A stretch of DNA of 64,000 nt from Eubacterium sp. GTDB lineage: Bacteria > Bacillota > Clostridia > Oscillospirales > Acutalibacteraceae. Positions 52,091-61,920 of this stretch are shown in pieces. A model generated the notes under the pieces. That model did not search any database. It saw only the letters and a program-made list of their open reading frames with translations, and was not told the origin of the DNA. The DNA lies in NCBI GenBank assembly GCA_017463985.1, contig JAFUEH010000014.1, positions 1 to 64,000 on the forward strand, written 5' to 3'. The position numbers and the translations under genes are program-made. Position 1 is the first letter of the stretch. The number at the start of each line of letters is the position of its first letter.

Positions 52091-52475
52091 AATAACGGTC
52101 AGCTTAATCGACAGAGGTAAAACGGAATTACCTACGGATTAAATCTTGTGTAAGAAAAAAATAGTTATTGACAGGGTTGAGGCAGTACTTACAGGTGTAG
52201 AAAAGTGAATAATAAGGATATATAAGATTATTTTCCTGTCGGTAATCAGAGCCGATATAGCTCTATAAAAAAGTATCAGTTATTATAACACCAATTATTA
52301 AGGCAAGTCCGAATTTTTAGTGAGTACTTTAGAAAATCATCAATTATTCGAGGGAAATCCAATGGACAGTTAAAGCATATTGATGTTATATCAATGAACC
52401 AAGAAAACAAAATAAAATGAATTCAGTTTAACAATCCACAGAAAAACGGAGGATATCCGATGGACAATTGTTAAC

Positions 52476-52510
52476 GCTCCCAATCGTAAAGAAGGTTGGG
52501 AGCTTTTTTA
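52476..52510 (+). terminator. Terminator of the structured RNA
   Basis: GCTCCCAA and TTGGGAGC form a perfect 8-bp stem with a 12-base loop, followed by TTTTTTATT. The third SD-ATG box ends only 1 base before it. Confidence 0.92.
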
Positions 52511-52569
52511 TTGTCTATTGTTAATTGTAAATATTGCATGAATATTATTAACATTGTGTTAACAAACCC

Positions 52570-52598
52570 TTGACCTCTTCCTGACAGCTTTCTATAAT
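52570..52598 (+). promoter_or_regulatory. Promoter of the yicC-remA-gmk operon
   Basis: TTGACC (52570-52575) and TATAAT (52593-52598) are 17 bases apart. An inverted repeat TTAACAttgTGTTAA lies just upstream. Confidence 0.87.
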
Positions 52599-52626
52599 AA
52601 TTATAATCTACGATTGGAGGAGTGTT

Positions 52627-53505
52627 ATGATTAAATCCATGACCGGCTTCGGCAGAAGCATGAAAGAGCTTGACGGCTATGTGATCACGGTAGAGATCAA
52701 GTCCGTTAATCACCGTTATTTTGAATTTTCCTCACGTGTGCCGCGCCAGTACGGCTTTTTGGAGGAACGTCTGAAATCTTATATTAACGCTCAGGTGGCG
52801 CGCGGTAAGGTAGAGTGTTATGTCGGCATCGAAGCGCTGAATACCGACGCGGCTGATGTTGTGGTGAACCATACGCTCGCCGGCGCGTATATCCGTGCGC
52901 TGCAGGAGTTGAAGGAAACGTATCACCTTCAGGACGAGCTTAGTGCGATGGCTGTCAGCCGCTTTCCGGAGGTGCTGGTCGTTCGCAAGGCTGAGGAGGA
53001 CGAGGAACAGCTTTGGCTGGATGTGCGCGCTGTTTGTGATGAAGCGCTGGAAAAATTCGTTGCCATGCGTGCGCGTGAGGGCGCTAAGATGCGCGAGGAT
53101 GTCTATTCCCGCGGCCAGACGATTCTGGACTGCGTTGCGTTTATTGAAGAGCGTTCACCGCAGACGGTGAAGGAATATAACGATAAGCTGATCGAACGTG
53201 TGCATGAGCTGATCGGTGACGTGTCGCTCGACGAAGCGCGCATCATTCAGGAGGTTGCGATCTATGCCGATAAGGTAGCGGTGGCTGAGGAGACAGTTCG
53301 CCTGCGTTCGCATATTGAACAGCTCAATGACTTTATTAATGCCGATGAGCCTGTCGGCAGAAAGATGGACTTTTTAGTACAAGAGATCAACCGCGAAACC
53401 AATACGATCGGTTCTAAGGCGAACGACGTCGCCATTGCCCGTAAGGTAGTAGCCATGAAGGCTGAGGTTGAAAAGATCCGCGAACAGATTCAGAATATCG
53501 AGTAG
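52627..53505 (+). CDS. YicC/YloC family endoribonuclease
   Basis: A 292-residue protein of the YicC family, recently linked to RNA cleavage. It starts [20 protein letters not shown] with the conserved GFGR motif and VNHRYFEFS, and ends in the family signature [20 protein letters not shown] (about 253-272). GGAGGAG lies 5 bases before the ATG. It is the first gene of a conserved Gram-positive group with remA, gmk and rpoZ. Confidence 0.93.
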   Translation: MIKSMTGFGRSMKELDGYVITVEIKSVNHRYFEFSSRVPRQYGFLEERLKSYINAQVARGKVECYVGIEALNTDAADVVVNHTLAGAYIRALQELKETYHLQDELSAMAVSRFPEVLVVRKAEEDEEQLWLDVRAVCDEALEKFVAMRAREGAKMREDVYSRGQTILDCVAFIEERSPQTVKEYNDKLIERVHELIGDVSLDEARIIQEVAIYADKVAVAEETVRLRSHIEQLNDFINADEPVGRKMDFLVQEINRETNTIGSKANDVAIARKVVAMKAEVEKIREQIQNIE

Positions 53506-53513
53506 GAACCATT

Positions 53514-53756
53514 ATGAAGTTAGTGAATATCGGTTTTGGCAATCTTGTGAACGCGCAGCGTGTGATTTCCGTCGTATCGCCGGAATCTGCGCCGGTTAAG
53601 CGTATCGTACAGAAAAGTAAAGAAAAAGGAACCTTGATTGACGCGACGCACGGCAGAAAGACAATGAGCGTGATCATTACGGATTCCGATAATGTGATTC
53701 TCAGTTATCTGGAGCCTGCGGCAGTGCAGGAACGTTTTCTGAAGGAGGCGGACTGA
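53514..53756 (+). CDS. remA: RemA-like regulator (DUF370)
   Basis: An 80-residue protein: [20 protein letters not shown] and the Arg/Lys-rich [14 protein letters not shown] are the DUF370 signature. In Bacillus RemA is a ring-forming DNA-binding activator of matrix genes. Here it sits in the usual place between yicC and gmk. Given the large polysaccharide locus in the window, a role in matrix regulation is possible but is inference. It overlaps gmk by one base. Confidence 0.93.
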   Translation: MKLVNIGFGNLVNAQRVISVVSPESAPVKRIVQKSKEKGTLIDATHGRKTMSVIITDSDNVILSYLEPAAVQERFLKEAD

Positions 53757-54352
53757 TGGCAAATAAGGGATTATTAGTAGTTTTGTCTGCGCCGAGCGGC
53801 TGCGGCAAGGATACTGTTTTTAGAGAGCTGCAAAAGCGGCGTGAGGATATTGTTGAGTCCGTTTCTGCCACGACGCGCGCACCGCGTGAGGGCGAGGTGG
53901 ACGGTGTGAATTATTTCTTCAAAACGGAGGAAGAATTCAAAAAGCTGCTGAATTCGCGTGGGCTGCTGGAATATACTGTTTATAACGGCTGCTATTACGG
54001 TACGCCTGTTGAGGGCGTCGATCGGGCAATTGCGGAGGGCAAGATCTGCTTTTTGATTATTGAGGTCGAGGGCGGTCAAAATATTATGCGCCTTCGTCCT
54101 GACTGCGTTTCTATCTTTTTGCTGCCGCCCAGCCTTGAAGTATTGGAGCAGCGCTTAAGAGGCAGAAAGACAGAAACAGAGGAATGTATTCAGCGCCGGC
54201 TGGAGGTAGCCGAATTTGAAATCGGCTATGCCGACCGGTATAAATATAACGTCGTGAACGACGATTTACAGAAGGCTGTTGACAAGGTGAACGCAATCCT
54301 TGAAAAAGAGCTTGCGATTCATAACAGAAATATCAATCTTGAAAATGATTAA
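53756..54352 (+). CDS. gmk: Guanylate kinase
   Basis: ATP-dependent phosphorylation of GMP to GDP. 198 residues with P-loop SAPSGCGKDTVFREL (the usual GPSGVGKGT is slightly varied), SATTRAPREGEVDGVNYFF for GMP binding, and IEVEGGQNI (usually D/E-V-Q-G). The family length fits. It is followed by rpoZ after 16 bases. Confidence 0.95.
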   Translation: MANKGLLVVLSAPSGCGKDTVFRELQKRREDIVESVSATTRAPREGEVDGVNYFFKTEEEFKKLLNSRGLLEYTVYNGCYYGTPVEGVDRAIAEGKICFLIIEVEGGQNIMRLRPDCVSIFLLPPSLEVLEQRLRGRKTETEECIQRRLEVAEFEIGYADRYKYNVVNDDLQKAVDKVNAILEKELAIHNRNINLEND

Positions 54353-54368
54353 TAAGGAGATAGAAAAA

Positions 54369-54572
54369 ATGTTTAATCCGGATTTAAAGAAGATGCTTGG
54401 TAATGTGAATTCCCGTTATTCACTGGTGATCGGTACCGCAAAGCGTGCCAGAGAGATCAGGGACGAAGCGATCGAAAATAAGGAGCAGATCGATGATAAG
54501 ACTGTTTCTAAGGCGATCGAAGAAATCTGTGACGGCAAATATGTGATCGAGGAGCCGGATGAGCTTAAATAA
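54369..54572 (+). CDS. rpoZ: RNA polymerase omega subunit
   Basis: A 67-residue protein with NVNSRYSLVIGTAKRAREI and the following KTVSKAIEEI segment, which is the omega fold that wraps the beta' C-terminus. The ATG at 54369 lies about 9 bases after AAGGAG; upstream in-frame codons overlap gmk. It overlaps priA by 14 bases. Confidence 0.93.
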   Translation: MFNPDLKKMLGNVNSRYSLVIGTAKRAREIRDEAIENKEQIDDKTVSKAIEEICDGKYVIEEPDELK

Positions 54573-56787
54573 TTTGGTGGCAACTGTAGCGGTTGATAAC
54601 ACCTTTTTTAGCTTTGATACGGATTACAGTTACCTGGTGCCGGAAACGCTGCAGCCGCTCATAACGGTCGGCAGTGCGGTCAAGGTGCCGTTTGGCAGAG
54701 GCAATACCGTTCGTGACGGTATCGTGGTTTCTCTTGATAGCGCTGCGCCTTCGCAGGAGATCAAGCCGATCAGCGCCGTCGGAGAGCAGGTGCTTACCGA
54801 CGAAATGGTTAAGCTCTCGCTATGGCTCAAGGAACGCTGCTTTTGTACGACGTACGATTGTTTGCGGCAAATGCTGCCGCGCGGCTACGGCAAGCTGAAA
54901 TCCAAGAGCGAGCGGATGGTCCGTCTGCTGACAGAGGACGAGGACGTGCTGTCGCGCTTAACACCGAAGCAGCAGCTGGTCGTATCGCTTTTGCTGGATG
55001 TTGGTGCGGCCGGTGCGAATGAGATCTGCGAATTTTGCAGCGTCGGTATGACGGTACTAAAAAATCTTGAAAAAAACGGTGTGGTTGCCTTCTTCCAAAA
55101 AGAAGTCTATCGCAACCCGTATCAGCTGAATACGTCGCCTCCGGAGCGTGATGCGATCACGCTCTCTGCGAAGCAAGAGCGCGCCTTTCAAACCCTTTCT
55201 GCGCTGCTGCCAGCCGGTGGTAATGCCTTGCTATACGGCGTGACCGGCAGCGGCAAAACGCAGGTATATCTAAAGCTGATCGATCAGGTGCTGGCGCAGG
55301 GAAAGGACGTGATCGTCCTGGTGCCGGAGATTGCGTTAACGCCGCAGGCGCTGTCTATTTTTCATCGCCGCTATGGGAATCAGGTGGCGGTGCTGCACAG
55401 CGGTCTGTCGCTTGGTGAACGTAATGATGAATATAAGCGTGCTGCGCGCGGCGAGGCAAAAATCGTGATCGGAACACGCTCGGCTGTGTTTGCGCCGCTG
55501 TCTGATCTTGGCCTGATCATCATGGACGAGGAGCAGGAGCATACGTATAAGAGCGAACGTACGCCGCGCTATCATGCAGCAGAGGTTGCTAAATTCAGGG
55601 CAAAGTATCACAAAGCCCTCTTTCTGATGGCTTCTGCCACGCCGAGCCTTTCTGCTTACAGTAACGCTTTAAAAGGGAATTATACCCTCTGTGAGCTGGA
55701 TGAACGCTACGGTGACGCGGTGCTGCCGGAGGTGATCGTTGTCGATATGAAGGCGGAAATGAAGCTGGGTAATCGGTCGCCTGTCAGTGCGCAGCTTCGG
55801 CAGCTTCTCAGCGAATGTATTGACGGCGGCAAGCAGGCGATCCTCCTCATCAATCGGCGCGGTTATAATACGTTCATTGCCTGCACGGAATGCGGCCATA
55901 TCGTAACGTGTCCTCATTGCTCGATATCCCTCACCTATCACAGCGTACAGAACCGTTTGGTTTGCCATTACTGCGGCTATAGCCAGCCGCTGGATAATAC
56001 CTGTCCGAGCTGCGGCAGTAATGCCGTGCGTTACAGCGGCTACGGAACGCAGCGTATCGAGGACGAGCTGTCAAGGCTGTTTCCTTCGGCGCGTATCCTA
56101 CGGATGGACGCCGATACCACGACGGCCAAATTTGCCCATCAGAAGCTGCTCGACGCGTTTGCTGACGGTGAATACGATATTCTTGTCGGTACGCAGATGG
56201 TAGCGAAAGGACTTGATTTTGATAATGTGACATTGGTCGGCGTTGTGAATGCGGACAATTCGTTGTATGACGAAAGCTATATGGCTTCGGAACGCTCCTT
56301 TGATCTGATCACGCAGGTGATCGGCAGGGCCGGCAGGCGTGGCGAAAAAGGCAAGGCCGTGATCCAGACTGTCAATCCTTACAACGAGGTAATCGAGCTG
56401 GCGGCAGAACAGGATTATAAAGGCTTTTATCAAAATGAGATCGGTATGCGCAAGCTGATGATCTATCCGCCGTACTGCGACCTGTTTTCGGTTTCCTTTA
56501 CCGGCGATGATGAAAATACGGTTGCGCTCTGTGCAAAGGCTTTCTTTGAGTTAATGGTCAAGCTCAATGCCGACGAATTCAGCGATGTGCGGCTGTTTGC
56601 ACTGGGACCTACGCCGGCAAAAATTGCTAAGCTGAATAACCAGTATCGTTACCGCTTGGCGCTTAAAACGAAAAATAACGCCCGTTCGCGTGCTATGCTG
56701 CGCGAGCTGGTGAAATTAATGAGTAAACAAAAGGATTATAAAACTGTCAGCCTCAGCGTTGACATTAATCCGAACGATATATCTTAG
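54559..56787 (+). CDS. priA: Primosomal protein N' (replication restart helicase)
   Basis: A 742-residue 3'-5' helicase that reloads the replisome at collapsed forks. It has an N-terminal 3'-DNA-binding domain (about 1-100), Walker A GVTGSGKTQVYL (about 226-237), DEEQEHTYK (Walker B variant, about 319), and a zinc-binding insert with four CxxC pairs (CTECGHIVTCPHC and CHYCGY...CPSCGS, about 438-495). The QVIGRAGRRGEKG helicase motif lies at about 588. All parts are complete. Confidence 0.96.
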   Translation: MSLNNLVATVAVDNTFFSFDTDYSYLVPETLQPLITVGSAVKVPFGRGNTVRDGIVVSLDSAAPSQEIKPISAVGEQVLTDEMVKLSLWLKERCFCTTYDCLRQMLPRGYGKLKSKSERMVRLLTEDEDVLSRLTPKQQLVVSLLLDVGAAGANEICEFCSVGMTVLKNLEKNGVVAFFQKEVYRNPYQLNTSPPERDAITLSAKQERAFQTLSALLPAGGNALLYGVTGSGKTQVYLKLIDQVLAQGKDVIVLVPEIALTPQALSIFHRRYGNQVAVLHSGLSLGERNDEYKRAARGEAKIVIGTRSAVFAPLSDLGLIIMDEEQEHTYKSERTPRYHAAEVAKFRAKYHKALFLMASATPSLSAYSNALKGNYTLCELDERYGDAVLPEVIVVDMKAEMKLGNRSPVSAQLRQLLSECIDGGKQAILLINRRGYNTFIACTECGHIVTCPHCSISLTYHSVQNRLVCHYCGYSQPLDNTCPSCGSNAVRYSGYGTQRIEDELSRLFPSARILRMDADTTTAKFAHQKLLDAFADGEYDILVGTQMVAKGLDFDNVTLVGVVNADNSLYDESYMASERSFDLITQVIGRAGRRGEKGKAVIQTVNPYNEVIELAAEQDYKGFYQNEIGMRKLMIYPPYCDLFSVSFTGDDENTVALCAKAFFELMVKLNADEFSDVRLFALGPTPAKIAKLNNQYRYRLALKTKNNARSRAMLRELVKLMSKQKDYKTVSLSVDINPNDIS

Positions 56788-56796
56788 GAGAATACT

Positions 56797-57252
56797 ATGG
56801 CACTCAGAAATGTTGTGAAGGTAGGCGATCCTGTTTTGAAGAAAAAGAGCAGGGTGGTTGAAAAATTTGATGACCGATTGGCTACGCTGATCGACGATAT
56901 GTTTGAAACGATGTACGACGCGAACGGCGTCGGCCTTGCCGCCGTGCAGGTCGGTATTTTAAAGCGCGTCGTCGTGATTGATGTGGGCGACGGACCGATG
57001 GAGCTCGTCAATCCTGAAATCACCCTGCAGGAAGGTGAACAGCGCGAATCGGAGGGCTGTTTGTCTGTGCCGGGAAAGTATGGCGTTACCTGCCGTCCTG
57101 CGAAGGTGCAGGTAAAAGCGCAGGACCGTCACGGAAAATGGAAGGTGTTCACCGGCGAAGGCCTGAAGGCGCGCTGTTTCTGCCATGAACTGGATCATCT
57201 TGAGGGCATTTTATTCACCTCCAAGGTCGTCGGGGAGCTGGTGCAGGAATGA
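56797..57252 (+). CDS. def: Peptide deformylase
   Basis: Metalloenzyme removing formyl from the N-terminal methionine of nascent proteins. 151 residues, with three motifs: [10 protein letters not shown] (about 46-55), [10 protein letters not shown] (metal Cys, about 90), and CHELDHLEG (HExxH, about 130-138). It is followed by fmt with a 4-base overlap, the usual pair. Confidence 0.96.
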   Translation: MALRNVVKVGDPVLKKKSRVVEKFDDRLATLIDDMFETMYDANGVGLAAVQVGILKRVVVIDVGDGPMELVNPEITLQEGEQRESEGCLSVPGKYGVTCRPAKVQVKAQDRHGKWKVFTGEGLKARCFCHELDHLEGILFTSKVVGELVQE

Positions 57253-58184
57253 GAATTGTATTCATGGGAACGCCTGATTTTGCCGTTCCTGCGCTGGAGG
57301 ATCTGCTCGCTTGCGGGCATGAGGTCGTCGGCGTATTTACGCAGCCCGATAAGCCTGTCGGCAGAAAGCAGGTGCTGACTCCGCCGCCGGTGAAGGTGTT
57401 GGCCGAGCGCTTTGGCCTGCCGGTCTATCAGCCTGAACGGTTGAAAAATTCCAACGCTGCTGCGGTGATACGCTCCCTGCAGCCGGAGGTGATCGTCGTC
57501 GTTGCCTACGGTAAAATATTACCGAAGGAAATATTAGAAGCCGCCCCGTTCGGCTGCATTAACGTGCATGCCTCGCTGCTGCCAAAATACCGCGGTGCTG
57601 CGCCAATTCAATGGGCGGTGTTGAACGGTGAAACGGAAACGGGCGTTTGTATTATGCAGATGGACGAAGGACTTGACACAGGCGACGTCTTGATTTGTGA
57701 AAAAACCGAGATCGGTATCAATGAAACGAGCGAAGCGCTGTTTGACCGCTTAGCCGCGCTCGGCGGCAGTGCGCTGCTGCGCGCGCTCGATCAGATAGAG
57801 AAGGGAACTGCCGTAGCCACGCCGCAGCCGCAAGGTGATTTCGGTTATGCAAAAATGATTACAAAGGCAATGAGTCCGATCGACTGGAACCGCTCTGCTC
57901 AGGAGATCCATAATCAGGTGCGCGGTCTGCAGTCCTGGCCGGTTGCGCTTACAACCTTGAACGGTGTGAAGCTGAAGATCCACACAACGCGGTTAACGGA
58001 GCTTACCGGCGGACAGCCCGGCGAGGTGATCGCGTCAGATCAGCAGCTTGTAGTATCCTGCGGCGACGGTCGTTGCCTGGCGATTACCGAGCTGCAGCTT
58101 GAGAGTAAAAAACGGCTTCCGGCAGAGGTCTTTTTGCGCGGCAATCCTGTGCCGGTGGGTACTGTATTAGGAGGTACATTATGA
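57249..58184 (+). CDS. fmt: Methionyl-tRNA formyltransferase
   Basis: Formylates initiator Met-tRNA with 10-formyl-THF. 311 residues: [15 protein letters not shown] at the start, [20 protein letters not shown] (about 107-126, catalytic Asn-His with the later Asp in [11 protein letters not shown]), and a C-terminal OB-like tRNA-binding domain. It overlaps the next gene by 4 bases. Confidence 0.96.
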   Translation: MRIVFMGTPDFAVPALEDLLACGHEVVGVFTQPDKPVGRKQVLTPPPVKVLAERFGLPVYQPERLKNSNAAAVIRSLQPEVIVVVAYGKILPKEILEAAPFGCINVHASLLPKYRGAAPIQWAVLNGETETGVCIMQMDEGLDTGDVLICEKTEIGINETSEALFDRLAALGGSALLRALDQIEKGTAVATPQPQGDFGYAKMITKAMSPIDWNRSAQEIHNQVRGLQSWPVALTTLNGVKLKIHTTRLTELTGGQPGEVIASDQQLVVSCGDGRCLAITELQLESKKRLPAEVFLRGNPVPVGTVLGGTL

Positions 58185-58879
58185 TTTTCGGTTCCGGCTT
58201 GATTCCTGTTTTACTGTTCGCTATGATCTGTCAGTGGATGGTCAAGAGCAGATATAATAAATATTCCCGTGTCATGTCGCAAACCGGGATGACCGGTGCA
58301 GACGCGGCCTGGCGCTTGTTGCAGCTTAACGGCATTACGGATGTGAAAATTAAAAGGATTTCCGGTACGCTGACGGATCATTATGATCCAACGAATAAGG
58401 AAATCTGTCTTTCGGAGGGCGTCTTTGATTCACGCAGCATTGCCGCGATCGGTATTGCTTGTCATGAGGCCGGTCACGCCTGTCAGCACGCAGAGGGCTA
58501 TGCGCCGCTGCGCTTCAGGAACGCTGTCATTCCGATCACAAGAATCGGCTCCTGGCTGGGTATTCCGCTGTGCCTGATCGGTATCTATCTGGCTGATATA
58601 TCGCGCACCGCTTCCGATCTGGGACAGACGATCGCGCTGATTGGGCTAATTCTGTATCTGTTTGTCGCCTTTTTTCAGCTCGTAACGCTGCCGGTTGAAT
58701 TTAACGCCAGCCATCGCGCGCTAGCCACGATTCGTGCCAACAACTTTTTGATCGGCGCAGAATATGACGGCGCAAAAAAGGTGCTCACAGCGGCTGCATT
58801 GACGTATGTCGCTGCACTGCTGTCCTCGCTGCGTGTTGTGTTAATTTTATTACGGAATATGAGAAGGTTCAGCAGATGA
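58181..58879 (+). CDS. Zinc metallopeptidase, YugP family
   Basis: A 232-residue membrane protein with a hydrophobic N-terminus, an HExxH zinc motif (IACHEAGHACQHAEGY, about 95-110) and three further membrane segments. It belongs to the DUF/YugP group commonly found between fmt and rsmB in Clostridia. No substrate is known. It overlaps rsmB by 4 bases. Confidence 0.9.
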   Translation: MIFGSGLIPVLLFAMICQWMVKSRYNKYSRVMSQTGMTGADAAWRLLQLNGITDVKIKRISGTLTDHYDPTNKEICLSEGVFDSRSIAAIGIACHEAGHACQHAEGYAPLRFRNAVIPITRIGSWLGIPLCLIGIYLADISRTASDLGQTIALIGLILYLFVAFFQLVTLPVEFNASHRALATIRANNFLIGAEYDGAKKVLTAAALTYVAALLSSLRVVLILLRNMRRFSR

Positions 58880-60126
58880 TGAAATCCTCACGTTTAGCGG
58901 CTTTTGAAACTTTATATAAAATTTTTTACGACGCTGCCTATTCTAACCTGGCGTTGGATGCGGCGCTGCAGTCGATCGACAGTAAGGGTAAAGCTTTTAC
59001 GACCGGCTTGGTCTATGGTGTGACGGAACGGCGGCTGACGTTAGATTATCTGCTGTCGCCGTATCTCGACGGTAGGACGAAGCCAAAGGTGAAGGTGCTG
59101 CTGTATTTGGGCGCTTATCAGCTTTACTTTATGGATAAGGTTCCGAGCGCCGCTGCCATTAACGAAACCGTTAAGCTGGCGGATGAGATCGGCTGCGCCT
59201 ACTATAAGCGACTGATCAATGCCGTTTTGCATAAGGTGGATGCCAACCGTATTGACATTGACGCGATCGAGGATCTCAGCGTTCGTTATTCCTGTCCTCC
59301 GCATCTTATCCGGATGTGGCAAAAGATGTACGGCGAAGCGGCTGCGAAGCAGATATTGAGCGCCTCTGTCGGCCAACCGCCTGTCTTTGCGGTTCCGAAT
59401 CCGCTTTATGTAGATGCCGATGAGCTGCAGTATGAGCTGCTCGAGGAAGGCATTGCGTGTGAGGTTTGCGGTCCACTGGTGAAGCTGGCCTCAGCAGCCG
59501 GTTTGACGGCTACGAAGGCGTTTGAGCGCGGCCTCTTTCATGTAGAGGACAAAAGCGCGTACGAATGTGCCGCAGTGCTTGCGGTTCAGCCGGGCGAAAC
59601 GGTGCTCGATGTCTGTGCCGCTCCCGGAGGAAAAACCTTTACAGCTGCAGCGTTGATACATAACAGCGGTACCGTCTATGCCTGCGATTTATATCCGCAG
59701 CGCGTCGGGCTGATCGAACAGGGCGCTGTGCGCCTCGGTTTGCAAAATATTAAGACGATCGCACAGGATGCAACGGTATTTCATGACGGTCTGCCGCCGA
59801 TGGACGCGGTGCTTTGCGACGTACCGTGCTCCGGCTTCGGCATTATCAGAAGAAAACCGGAGATCAAGTATAAAGACTTAGACAGCATTAAGTCGCTGCC
59901 TGAAACGCAGCTGCAGATCCTCTCCGTTTCTGCTGCTTACCTTAAAACGAACGGCCGATTGGTTTATGCTACCTGTACGCTCAACCAACGTGAAAATGAA
60001 AAGGTCGTGTCACGCTTTTTAGCGGCGCATCCGCAATTTCGTTTATTATCGGAAAAAACGACGTTTCCGTCCGCTGAAGGAGGAGACGGGTTCTATTATG
60101 CATTGTTAACAAAGACTGATGACTGA
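58876..60126 (+). CDS. rsmB: 16S rRNA (cytosine-967-C5)-methyltransferase
   Basis: A 416-residue SAM-dependent rRNA methylase. An NusB-like RNA-binding domain (about 1-140) is followed by the Rossmann methylase with VLDVCAAPGGKTFTAA (about 238-253), the catalytic CDVPCSGFG (about 314-322) and VYATCTLNQREN (second cysteine, about 363-374). It overlaps rlmN by 8 bases. Confidence 0.95.
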   Translation: MMKSSRLAAFETLYKIFYDAAYSNLALDAALQSIDSKGKAFTTGLVYGVTERRLTLDYLLSPYLDGRTKPKVKVLLYLGAYQLYFMDKVPSAAAINETVKLADEIGCAYYKRLINAVLHKVDANRIDIDAIEDLSVRYSCPPHLIRMWQKMYGEAAAKQILSASVGQPPVFAVPNPLYVDADELQYELLEEGIACEVCGPLVKLASAAGLTATKAFERGLFHVEDKSAYECAAVLAVQPGETVLDVCAAPGGKTFTAAALIHNSGTVYACDLYPQRVGLIEQGAVRLGLQNIKTIAQDATVFHDGLPPMDAVLCDVPCSGFGIIRRKPEIKYKDLDSIKSLPETQLQILSVSAAYLKTNGRLVYATCTLNQRENEKVVSRFLAAHPQFRLLSEKTTFPSAEGGDGFYYALLTKTDD

Positions 60127-61147
60127 TATTAAATCCCTGACGCTATCACAACTGAATACGGTGCTGTCGCCGCTCGGTTTACCGCGCTTTCGGGCAAAGC
60201 AGATTTATCAGTGGCTGCACCAAAAGGGCGTCGCCTCGTTTGATGAAATGACGAACCTTTCTAAAGCCCTGCGCGAGGAGCTTTCACAAGCGTTTTATAT
60301 TCCTGTCTGTACGGTGGAGGAAAAATATGTTTCTCAGCTGGACGGAACCGTAAAATACCTCTTTCGTCTGCATGACGGCGAGTATATTGAAGCGGTCGTC
60401 ATGCAATATCACTACGGCTCGACGATCTGTATTTCCAGCCAGGTCGGCTGTAAAATGGGGTGCACCTTCTGCGCTTCAACGCTTGCCGGCTTCCAGCGAA
60501 ATCTTTTGCCTTCCGAAATGGAGGGACAGCTGCACGCAGCGCAGCGCGATCTCGGTATCCGCATTTCTCATGTCGTGCTGATGGGCATCGGTGAACCGCT
60601 TGATAACTACGATAATGTTATTCAATTTTTGAAAACGCTGAATGATGAAAACGGGCTGCATCTTTCCCTGAGAGACGTGACGCTGTCCACCTGCGGCATC
60701 GTACCGCGAATCTATGATCTGATCGAGGAAAACCTGCCGATCACGCTGACGCTTTCGCTGCACGCACCAAACGACCGTCTGCGTTCGGGGATGATGCCGG
60801 TCAATCAGCGATGGGGCGTTGAGGAGGCCATTGCCGCCTGCCGTGCGTATGCGGAAAAAACCTCTCGCCGTGTTTCGTTTGAATATACGCTGATCAGCGG
60901 CGTGAACGATACGCCGCAGTGCGCCGCTGAGCTTGCCGCTAAGCTGCGCGGATTTATCTGTCACGTCAACCTGATCCCTGTGAACGACGTGGAGGAACGC
61001 GGCAATGTTCGTTCCTCAGACGAAGCGGTCAAAAATTTTCAATCTGCCTTGAAAAAGCAAGGCATTAATGCTACAATAAGAAGAACACTTGGTAAAGATA
61101 TCCAGGCCTCCTGCGGTCAGCTCCGCAGAAGGAAACAGCAATCATAA
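60119..61147 (+). CDS. rlmN: 23S rRNA (A2503-C2)/tRNA methyltransferase, radical SAM
   Basis: A 342-residue enzyme with an N-terminal accessory domain, the radical SAM cluster GCKMGCTFCAS (about 117-127), a STLAGFQRNL turn, MGIGEPLDNYDNV (SAM motif, about 158-170), and the catalytic C-terminal cysteine in ASCGQL (about 331). Family length is normal. The prpC gene follows after 19 bases. Confidence 0.96.
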   Translation: MTDIKSLTLSQLNTVLSPLGLPRFRAKQIYQWLHQKGVASFDEMTNLSKALREELSQAFYIPVCTVEEKYVSQLDGTVKYLFRLHDGEYIEAVVMQYHYGSTICISSQVGCKMGCTFCASTLAGFQRNLLPSEMEGQLHAAQRDLGIRISHVVLMGIGEPLDNYDNVIQFLKTLNDENGLHLSLRDVTLSTCGIVPRIYDLIEENLPITLTLSLHAPNDRLRSGMMPVNQRWGVEEAIAACRAYAEKTSRRVSFEYTLISGVNDTPQCAAELAAKLRGFICHVNLIPVNDVEERGNVRSSDEAVKNFQSALKKQGINATIRRTLGKDIQASCGQLRRRKQQS

Positions 61148-61166
61148 CAAATTTCGGAGAATTCGG

Positions 61167-61895
61167 ATGAAAATTGTTGCCAAAACAGACAAAGGTAAAA
61201 TCAGAGAAAATAATCAGGACGCTTATGCTGTCGGTGAACTGCCGGGCGAGGTCGCTTGGGCGGTTGTTTGCGACGGAATGGGCGGCTACGCCGGCGGTGA
61301 CATCGCTTCTAAGCTGGCCGTAAAGGTGATATCAGAAAAGATCACCTCCTGTTATAATGAAAAAATGCGGGACTCCTCCATTAAAAATCTGCTTGATTCT
61401 GCCATCACCGCAGCGAATATCGAGGTCTACGATATGGCTTATGCACACGCTAAGCTGAGCGGCATGGGAACCACGGTGGTGTGCGCTATTGTGCGTGGGG
61501 ACGATGTTTATATCGCTTATGCCGGCGACAGCCGTGCGTATATTGCCACAAAGGAGGAGCTGCGCCAGATCACGACGGATCACAGCTTTGTGCAGGATCT
61601 TGTGAATAAGGGACAGCTGACGCCGGACGAGGCGGAGCATCATCCGAATAAAAATTATATCACCAGGGCAGTCGGCATCGAAAAGCAGATCGATGTGGAT
61701 TTTGTACAGGATGTTTTGCATGACGATGACGTGCTGATCTTATGTACAGACGGCCTTTCTAACTATGTTTCCCGCGAGGATCTTGTCAAGGATCTGAGCG
61801 ACGGTCAGTATTATGCTTTTGCTGATCGGCTGGTGAAGCGGGCAAACAGCAACGGCGGCGGCGATAATATTACGGTTGTCGCCATGGCAAAGTGA
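61167..61895 (+). CDS. prpC: PP2C-type Ser/Thr protein phosphatase
   Basis: A 242-residue Mg/Mn-dependent phosphatase that reverses PrkC signalling. It has the family start TDKGKIRENNQDAYAV (metal Asp), VCDGMGGYAGGDIAS, GMGTTVVCAIV, AYAGDSRAYI, LCTDGLSNYV and GGGDNITVV. The ATG at 61167 is taken because CGGAG lies upstream and the domain begins there; upstream in-frame codons overlap rlmN. It is paired with prkC as in most Firmicutes. Confidence 0.95.
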   Translation: MKIVAKTDKGKIRENNQDAYAVGELPGEVAWAVVCDGMGGYAGGDIASKLAVKVISEKITSCYNEKMRDSSIKNLLDSAITAANIEVYDMAYAHAKLSGMGTTVVCAIVRGDDVYIAYAGDSRAYIATKEELRQITTDHSFVQDLVNKGQLTPDEAEHHPNKNYITRAVGIEKQIDVDFVQDVLHDDDVLILCTDGLSNYVSREDLVKDLSDGQYYAFADRLVKRANSNGGGDNITVVAMAK

Positions 61896-61920
61896 ATGAC
61901 TATAGGAGCGGAAAAAGCGA

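Larger units (their letters stand above)
51970..52510 (+). ncRNA. Large (~540 nt) structured RNA with three SD-ATG boxes
   Basis: The unit lies between a consensus promoter and a strong terminator and has no frame longer than 15-20 codons. Visible pairings include GAACT..AGCTC with GAGCT..AGTTC (51970-52018), CACCTGTA with TACAGGTG (about 52070 and 52190), AGAGC/GCTCT (about 52248-52264) and ATTGAT/ATCAAT (about 52379-52395). A box of Shine-Dalgarno, spacer and ATCCRATGGRCA occurs three times (52028-52050, 52350-52369, 52447-52467). Size and lack of coding recall large ornate RNAs (OLE, GOLLD, ROOL), but no family could be assigned. The downstream yicC gene has its own promoter, so this is not simply its leader. 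Confidence 0.6.

Noticed and set aside
51970-52510. Leader/attenuator of yicC
   Set aside because: A complete terminator is followed by an independent 17-spaced TTGACC/TATAAT promoter close to yicC, so the long RNA is better explained as its own unit. Partial readthrough cannot be excluded.
52544-52562. TTAACAttgTGTTAA repeat near the yicC promoter as an operator
   Set aside because: It is short and AT-rich and lies upstream of the -35; such repeats are expected by chance in this intergenic DNA, so it is noted only with the promoter.
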